A model generated the notes under the pieces. That model did not search any database and was not told where the DNA came from. It saw nothing but the letters and a program-made list of their open reading frames with translations. A stretch of DNA of 64,000 nt from Nocardia fusca NBRC 14340 (GTDB lineage Bacteria > Actinomycetota > Actinomycetes > Mycobacteriales > Mycobacteriaceae): NCBI RefSeq assembly GCF_001618425.1, contig NZ_BDCU01000031.1, positions 1 to 64,000 of the forward strand. The letters run 5' to 3'. Position 1 is the stretch's first letter, and each line of letters starts with the position of its first letter. A program made the position numbers and the translations under genes. Below, piece after piece: positions 58,746 through 64,000 of the stretch.

Positions 58746-59449
58746 GCGGGCCGGGACCGGAGACGGTAGCGCCGCCCGACCGGGTAGGGCCTCCGCCGGA
58801 TGGACTCGGTGTGGGTGAGTCGGACCTGGGCTGGGACGATCCCTTCCTGCCGACCTGCGAGTCCGTCGACGAATACGCTGAGCTCGTCCGGGCCCTGCGG
58901 GCCGTTCAGGAGGCGGTCACCAGGAGTCGGCCGACCCCGGCGGTGGCCGACGCGGCGGGCGCGTGCCTGTCCGAGATCGCCACCGCGATGCGGGAATTCG
59001 AAGTCGACGAGGACAGGCAGACCGCTGGTAAGCGCTGGGATCTGGCCGGGCGCGGGCATGCGCTGGCGCCGCCGTTGCATCTCGACGAGATCACCGCGAC
59101 CTCGGCTCGGGGCCGGGTCACGGTGGGTCGATTCCATTCCGGGCGGTACGCGATGAACGGGGGCGTGACCCCGCTGATCTTCGACGAGCTCCTGGCCCGG
59201 CTGGCCAATCACGGCCGGCTGTGGGCGCGGACCGCGCATCTCGCCGTCGATTTCCGGGCGCCCGCGCCCTTACACACCGAACTGACGGTGACCGGCTGTT
59301 TCGTCCGGCAGGAAGGCCGGAAGCGTTTCATGCGCGGTGCTCTCCACCACGGTGATCTGTTGCTCGCCGAAGCCGACGGTCTGTGGATCGAGCTGAAACC
59401 CGGACAGACACACAATATCTCCGATGGACAGGAAGGAGCCGGGCGATGA
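58742..59449 (+). CDS. hotdog-fold acyl-CoA thioesterase (PaaI/THEM4-like)
   Basis: 235-aa protein. The N-terminal 80 residues are helical and unassigned. The C-terminal hotdog domain (about 105-225) reads GRVTVGRFHSGRYAMNGGVTPLIFDELLARLANHGRLWARTAHLAVDFRAPAPLHTELTVTGCFVRQEGRKRFMRGALHHGDLLLAEADGLWI. NGG plus Asp in FDEL occupies the HGG...D/E active-site place of PaaI enzymes. It would release CoA from an acyl-CoA. ATGA overlaps with genes on both sides show tight coupling. Confidence 0.85.
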   Translation: MSGPGPETVAPPDRVGPPPDGLGVGESDLGWDDPFLPTCESVDEYAELVRALRAVQEAVTRSRPTPAVADAAGACLSEIATAMREFEVDEDRQTAGKRWDLAGRGHALAPPLHLDEITATSARGRVTVGRFHSGRYAMNGGVTPLIFDELLARLANHGRLWARTAHLAVDFRAPAPLHTELTVTGCFVRQEGRKRFMRGALHHGDLLLAEADGLWIELKPGQTHNISDGQEGAGR

Positions 59450-60696
59450 GCGGCTTCTCGCTGCTGGACGGCGTGCGGGTACTCGAGGTGGCCCAGCTCG
59501 CACCCTCTTCACTGGGCGGGCATCTGGCCGATCTCGGCGCCGAGGTGATCAAGATCGAATCGGCGCCGGCGGGTGATCCGGTGCGGGTCGGCGGCAGCCG
59601 CGCGGTCGGTGCACCGGACGGACCGGCATTCATGCATCTGCGCTGGAACCGGGGAAAGAAGTCCGTGGTACTCGATCTGCGGACGCCCGCGGGAAAACAG
59701 GCGTTCCTCGATCTGGCGAGCTCCTGCGACGCCGTGATCGAGGGGATGCGCGGCGGGTACCTGGACTGGCTCGGTATCGGCTTCGACGCACTGCGAACCG
59801 CGAATCCGAAGATCGTCCTGTGCACCGTCTCCGGGATGGGCACCGACGGCCCCTACCGGACGCTCGGCACCGGTGGCCCGGTGTTCGACGCCTATGCGGG
59901 ACTGCGCGAGGTGACCACTCCGGACGAGCCGCCGGTCACCGGTATCGCCGGCTCGACCAGTCCGCCGATCGCCATGTACGCGCTCGGCGCCTACGGGGCG
60001 ATGGGACTGCTCGCGGCCCTGCACCGGGCCCGCGCCACCGGTGCCGGATGCCGGGTGGCGGTGTCCGGGATCGACATCGCGGCGGCGTGGATGCCGGATC
60101 TGGCGGACGCGGAGCTGAACCGCGACCGTTCTGTGCCCCGGCCCACCTGGCTGCCGGACGGGCGGCTGCCCGACTGGCCACGTTTGGAGGCATACCGGAC
60201 CAAGGACGGCGCGGCGATACTCTTCGGGTCCCATGTGGAGAAGTTCTGGCGCAATTTCCTGGTCGCGGTGGGACGGGACGATCTCGTGGAGGTGGATCTG
60301 ACCGGTACCGACGACGAGGCGCCCGCGCGCGCGGATCTCGTCTGGCGGGCGCTGACCGAGATCTTCGCCCAGCGCACCAGGGACGAGTGGGTGCAGTTGT
60401 TCCTCGAACATCAGATCGCCGGCGGCCCGGTCAATACTGTGTCCGAGATGCTCGTCGATCCGCATTTCCGGGCGCGGGAGAACACCTATCGCATCGAGTA
60501 CGAGGGCGCCGGGGAACTCGAATTCCTGGTGAGCCCCGTCCGGGTGGCGGGGGAGAAGTTCGCGCCCGCTCTTCCCCCGGCCGTGGGGGCCGACACCGCG
60601 CGGGTGTTGCGCGAAGTCGCGGGATACGACGATGAACGGATCGCTACGGCTATCGGTGGGCAACCGGTGGGTGAAGGAGCTCCGGTGGCGGGCTGA
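59446..60696 (+). CDS. CaiB/BaiF family (class III) CoA transferase
   Basis: 416-aa class III CoA transferase. LLDGVRVLEVAQLAPSSLGGHLADLGAEVIKIESAPAGDPVR, LRWNRGKKSVVLDLRTPAGKQAFLDL, DAVIEGMRGGYLDWLGIGFDALRTANPKIVLCTVSGMGTDGPYRT and GPVFDAYAGL, the block that normally carries the catalytic Asp. It moves CoA between carboxylic acids without ATP. GGAAGGAG precedes the ATG at 59446; four-base overlap with the thioesterase gene. With an oxygenase, crotonase and ligase in one operon it suggests cyclic CoA transfer as in carnitine or bile-acid catabolism. Confidence 0.92.
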   Translation: MSGFSLLDGVRVLEVAQLAPSSLGGHLADLGAEVIKIESAPAGDPVRVGGSRAVGAPDGPAFMHLRWNRGKKSVVLDLRTPAGKQAFLDLASSCDAVIEGMRGGYLDWLGIGFDALRTANPKIVLCTVSGMGTDGPYRTLGTGGPVFDAYAGLREVTTPDEPPVTGIAGSTSPPIAMYALGAYGAMGLLAALHRARATGAGCRVAVSGIDIAAAWMPDLADAELNRDRSVPRPTWLPDGRLPDWPRLEAYRTKDGAAILFGSHVEKFWRNFLVAVGRDDLVEVDLTGTDDEAPARADLVWRALTEIFAQRTRDEWVQLFLEHQIAGGPVNTVSEMLVDPHFRARENTYRIEYEGAGELEFLVSPVRVAGEKFAPALPPAVGADTARVLREVAGYDDERIATAIGGQPVGEGAPVAG

Positions 60697-60899
60697 TCCA
60701 GCACTACCGCCGATGAGGACGCCCCGGTGCGCATTGCACCGCGGGCGTCGTCGGCGTGCGTGCGGGCGGATCCGGGCATATCGCCGAAATCGGGTATTGC
60801 CCCAGCTATCTACAGGTGTTAGGTTTACGGCACGCAGTGAGCGCGATCACATCGCCCCTGTCTATGGCCGGCGTCTCCGGCGGATCACGAGGAGCTCAG

Positions 60900-62438
60900 A
60901 TGAATCTTGCGGACTTGACTCGCTATTGGGGCAAGACCCGTCCGGACCAGCAGGCCATCGTGTTCGGCGATTCCGCCGAGACCTGGGCCGAGGTGGACGC
61001 GGTGACCGACGCGCTCGCGCGTGGTCTGGCCGCTCGCGGGGTCGGCAAGGGCGACCGGGTCGCGGTCATGATGCTCAACCGCCCGGAACTGGCGCACCTC
61101 ATCCTGGCCACCCTCAAACTGGGCGCCATCAGCGTCCCACTGAACTTCCGGCTCACCGCCAAGGAACTGGCTCCGATGGTGCTGGATTCGGCGCCGCGGG
61201 TGGTGATCGTGGAGGACGATTTCGCTCCCTTGCTGGAGGTCGCCGCCGAACAGGCCGAATTCGAGACCTTCGCGATCGGTGGCGACGCGCACCGCCCGTA
61301 CGACGGCCTGCTCGACCCCGGTCCGGCGGTGCGGGTGGATATCGCCGGCGACGATGCGGCATTCATCTGCTACACCTCGGGCACCACCGGGGTCCAGAAG
61401 GGTGCCCTGGTCACTCATCGGAGTGCGATGGCTCCGGGTATCTCGCAGACCGTCAGCCACGGGTTCACCGCCCGCGACCGGGTCCTGTGTTCGGCGCCCC
61501 TGGTGTACACCGGGTCGGTGCTGTCGATCTTCATGCAGCTGGTGGTGGTCCCGGGCGCGACCATGGTGCTGCTGCGCGAATACGACCCGGAGATCGCGCT
61601 GGACACCCTCGAACGCGAGCAGATCACCGCGACCACCACGGTGCCGGTGATCTGGGAGCGGATGACCACACTGCCCGATTTCGGCTCCCGCAAGCTGGCG
61701 CAATTCACCTTCGCCGGCACCGGCGGCGCCCCGGTGAGCCTGGACCTGGTCGAGTTCTACCGATCGCACGGGATTCCGCTCACCCAGGCCTACGGCCTCA
61801 CCGAGGCATCGGGCATGGTCGCCACGCTGAGCTTCGCCGATGCCCGCACCCGCCCCGGGTTCGCCGGGCTGGCGCTGGTCGGCACGCAGGTTAAGATCGG
61901 CGATCCCGGTGTGGACACACCGGCCGGCGAGGTCGGTGAGATCTTGGTGCGCGGCGAACACGTGATGCGCGAGTACTGGAACAAGCCGGAAGCGACCGCG
62001 GCCACCCTGGTCGACGGCTGGCTGCGCACCGGCGACCTGGGCCTGCAGGACGAGGGCGGGTTCCTCAAGATCGTGGACCGGAGCAAGGACATGCTGATCT
62101 CCGGCGGCCTCAATGTGTATCCGGCGGAGATCGAACAGGCACTACACGCGATCGAGGGTCTGGTCGATCTCGCGGTGATCGGGGTACGCGACGACCGGTG
62201 GGGTGAGGTGCCCATGGTGGTTTTCCACAGTGAGCGACCCGCGGCCGAGATCATCGCCGATATCGCCCACGTGTCGACCGATCTCGCCAAGTTCAAACGC
62301 CCGAAACATGCCGTGGCCCTGGGTGAGCCGTTGCCGCGGACCTTCTCGGGCAAGCTCGCCAAACCGCTGCTGCGCAAGCGGTTCCCGGAGGTGCCCGCCG
62401 AAGCGGTCGTGGTCGAGGGCCGGCCTGCCGGCGCATGA
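60900..62438 (+). CDS. acyl-CoA ligase (AMP-binding, FadD-like)
   Basis: 512-aa ANL enzyme. P-loop YTSGTTGVQKGALVTH (about 158-172), AYGLTEASGM, hinge region GWLRTGDLGLQDEGGFLKIVDRSKDMLISGGLNVYPAEIEQAL, and catalytic Lys in LPRTFSGKLAKPLL. All motifs are intact. ATG 60900 has GAGGAG upstream; an extended frame to 60756 has no family similarity. 203 bp after the CoA-transferase gene, so it may have its own promoter. Activates a carboxylic acid to its CoA ester for this catabolic operon. Confidence 0.93.
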   Translation: MNLADLTRYWGKTRPDQQAIVFGDSAETWAEVDAVTDALARGLAARGVGKGDRVAVMMLNRPELAHLILATLKLGAISVPLNFRLTAKELAPMVLDSAPRVVIVEDDFAPLLEVAAEQAEFETFAIGGDAHRPYDGLLDPGPAVRVDIAGDDAAFICYTSGTTGVQKGALVTHRSAMAPGISQTVSHGFTARDRVLCSAPLVYTGSVLSIFMQLVVVPGATMVLLREYDPEIALDTLEREQITATTTVPVIWERMTTLPDFGSRKLAQFTFAGTGGAPVSLDLVEFYRSHGIPLTQAYGLTEASGMVATLSFADARTRPGFAGLALVGTQVKIGDPGVDTPAGEVGEILVRGEHVMREYWNKPEATAATLVDGWLRTGDLGLQDEGGFLKIVDRSKDMLISGGLNVYPAEIEQALHAIEGLVDLAVIGVRDDRWGEVPMVVFHSERPAAEIIADIAHVSTDLAKFKRPKHAVALGEPLPRTFSGKLAKPLLRKRFPEVPAEAVVVEGRPAGA

Positions 62439-62537
62439 GGTTCCGCCCGTGGCCGGCCGTCGTCCGGTGTGCGCGAATCCGGCCGGGACGGCGCGATGAG
62501 GGGCCGTCCCGCCCGGACGCCGGCGAGAGGAACCTCG

Positions 62538-64000
62538 GTGGCCGCTCTTGGTGAAACCGGCACCTCCGCCCGGCGTTGCGTTTCGTACTGCCGTTTGTGT
62601 GCCTCCTCGTGCGGAGTGCTGCTCGATATCGAGGACGGCCGGATCACGCGGGTTCTCGGGGACGCCCAACACCCGATCTCCGTTGGCTACACGTGCCCGA
62701 AAGGCCGGCGAGCCGGTGATCTCGCGCACGGACCGGACCGGCTGACCAGTTCGCTGCGCCGCACCGGCACGGGCGACCACACCCCGGTGCCGGTCGCCGT
62801 GGCGGTGGACGAGATCGCGCAGCGCCTCCGCGGCATCGTCGAGCGGCACGGGCCGGACGCTGTGGCCCTGTTCATGGGGACACAGCAGAACTTCGCGGCC
62901 CTCACCCCGATGCTGGCACGGGCCTGGTTCCGCGGTACCGGCTCGCGCAAGTTGTTCTCCACCATGACGATCGATCAGTCGGCGAAATGGGTGGTGGCCG
63001 AACGCATGGGCAGCTACCTCGGTGGACGGCAGCGATTCGAGGACGCCGATGTGTGGCTGCTGGCCGGGACGAATCCGGTGGTCTCCGGGAACGGCGGCGA
63101 CGGTGACGGTGCCGTGGTGCACAATCCGTCGGTCACCCTGCGCGCCGCCCGCGCGCGTGGTTTGCAGCTCATCGTGGTGGATCCGCGCCGCACCGAAACC
63201 GCTGTCCTCGCCGACCTGCATCTGGCGCCCCGGCCCGGTACCGATGCCGTGTTGTTCGCGGGCGTCCTGCGGACGATCCTGCGCGAACAACGCCACGATG
63301 CGGAATTCTGCGCCCGGTATGTCGCTGACCTGAGCGAACTCGACACGGCCGTCGCGCCGGTGACGCCCGCGGTGGTCCGGGCCATCTGTGGTGTGTCGGA
63401 AACACAGCTGGTCACCGCCGCCCGCATATTCGCCGACGGGAAGCGCGGGATGGCCACCACCGGCACCGGCCTGTGCATGGGACCGCATTCCAACCTCGCC
63501 GAGCACCTGGTAGCCGCCTTGAACGTGGTGTGTGGCCGGTACCTGCGGGAGGGGGAACGCGCCGACGATCGGGCGGTCCTCACTCGCCCGGTACCCGCCC
63601 GCGCCGAGGTGGTGCCACCGGCGCGGTCCTATGAACACGGATTCCGCAGCCGGATCGGCTCGGTGCGAGCGATCCGGGGTGAACTGCCGTCCGGGATACT
63701 CGCGGACGAAATACTCGCGCCGGGCCCCGGCCGGGTGCGTGCGCTGATCGTCTCCGGCGGCAATCCGGCGGCCGCGCTTCCCGGACGGGCGAAGACGCTG
63801 CGTGCGTTGCGTTCACTGGACCTGCTGGTCTGCGTCGACCCCCGGTTCTCGGATACCGCCCGGCTGGCCGACTACGTGATCGCCCCCACGACCATGTACG
63901 AGCGCGCCGATCACACCGCGATCATGGAACCGTTCTTCCCCCGGCCCTTCGCCCAGTACACACCCGCGGTACTGGATCCACCGCCGGGCACGATCGACGA
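62538..64000 (+). CDS. molybdopterin-dependent oxidoreductase (formate-dehydrogenase/BisC type), 3' truncated by window
   Basis: At least 487 residues, open to the window end. The N-terminus carries a 4Fe-4S site, CRLCASSC with Cys18, Cys21, Cys25 and a fourth Cys53 in YTCPKGR. Then molybdopterin-binding blocks: TMTIDQSAKWVVAERMG, LLAGTNPVVSGNGG, LIVVDPRRTETAVLADLHLAPRPGTDAVLFAGVL, and GNPAAALPG. The usual metal-ligand region has no obvious Cys/Sec. Start GTG 62538 has GAGAGG about eight bases before it. Large DMSO-reductase-family oxidoreductase; the substrate cannot be told from the fragment. The small subunits, if any, lie outside. Confidence 0.88.
   Translation, partial: MAALGETGTSARRCVSYCRLCASSCGVLLDIEDGRITRVLGDAQHPISVGYTCPKGRRAGDLAHGPDRLTSSLRRTGTGDHTPVPVAVAVDEIAQRLRGIVERHGPDAVALFMGTQQNFAALTPMLARAWFRGTGSRKLFSTMTIDQSAKWVVAERMGSYLGGRQRFEDADVWLLAGTNPVVSGNGGDGDGAVVHNPSVTLRAARARGLQLIVVDPRRTETAVLADLHLAPRPGTDAVLFAGVLRTILREQRHDAEFCARYVADLSELDTAVAPVTPAVVRAICGVSETQLVTAARIFADGKRGMATTGTGLCMGPHSNLAEHLVAALNVVCGRYLREGERADDRAVLTRPVPARAEVVPPARSYEHGFRSRIGSVRAIRGELPSGILADEILAPGPGRVRALIVSGGNPAAALPGRAKTLRALRSLDLLVCVDPRFSDTARLADYVIAPTTMYERADHTAIMEPFFPRPFAQYTPAVLDPPPGTID

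Overview
The window is very GC-rich and strongly G/C-biased at third codon positions. It is dense with SDRs, acyl-CoA dehydrogenases, crotonases, acyl-CoA ligases and TetR/MerR regulators. It also carries a mycobacterial-type SOS box and a partial mymA-like gene set. This points to a mycolic-acid actinobacterium (Mycobacteriales), most likely Nocardia or a close relative such as Rhodococcus. No rRNA, tRNA, CRISPR array or insertion sequence was seen. Sixty-one protein genes are annotated: one is frameshifted and one runs off the right edge.

Region by region. 1-6.2 kb: a Leu/Ile/Val-type binding lipoprotein, a secreted glycine-rich protein, a YeiH-type membrane protein divergent from its LysR regulator (with a clear T-N11-A box), a crotonase and a homogentisate-dioxygenase-like cupin. 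6.2-13.4 kb: an esterase, an MFS pump, a frameshifted secreted protein, a DUF218 membrane protein, a SnoaL-like protein, and an SDR divergent from a MerR regulator through a 19-bp-spacer promoter. 13.6-24.6 kb: a bidirectional catabolic/uptake locus. Leftward are an old-yellow-enzyme flavoprotein, an ABC binding protein, an SDR and a KstD-like flavoprotein; rightward are a second binding protein, an SDR, an ABC ATPase, a fused permease and another SDR. 24.9-26.5 kb: a lower-GC island with a predicted caspase-like (clan CD) protein divergent from a small protein of the type VII secretion-associated kind.

26.7-30.5 kb: a Gfo/Idh oxidoreductase with a divergent TetR and two operator copies, then an EthD-like protein, an MBL hydrolase and a second TetR. 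30.6-41.7 kb: a tightly packed leftward operon (crotonase, DUF35 protein, thiolase-like protein, acyl-CoA dehydrogenase, APH-type kinase, second acyl-CoA dehydrogenase, two SDRs, an alcohol dehydrogenase, an acyl-CoA ligase), preceded by a separate acyl-CoA dehydrogenase. The kinase next to an ACAD10/11-type dehydrogenase suggests a phosphorylation-dependent 4-hydroxyacyl-CoA route. 41.8-49.7 kb: two SnoaL-like proteins, an MDR reductase, a MerR, and a Baeyer-Villiger-type monooxygenase / diiron protein / SDR / esterase operon. 49.8-55.6 kb: neutral ceramidase, DNA polymerase IV under a LexA box, a small membrane protein, and a P450 with its own unusual ferredoxin. 56-64 kb: a TetR divergent from a Rieske oxygenase / crotonase / thioesterase / CoA-transferase / acyl-CoA ligase operon, then the start of a molybdopterin oxidoreductase.

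The most useful new observation is a shared 19-bp operator-like motif, AACTGR-N7-TCRGTT. It lies immediately upstream of five genes or operons in the 18.9-41.8 kb region, with a sixth degenerate copy. It ties the ABC-uptake/OYE locus, the EthD/MBL pair, the kinase/ACAD operon and the SnoaL/MDR operon into one probable regulon, plausibly controlled by the TetR protein at 29.9-30.5 kb. The whole window reads as one large lipid/terpenoid-type catabolic region built on CoA thioesters.
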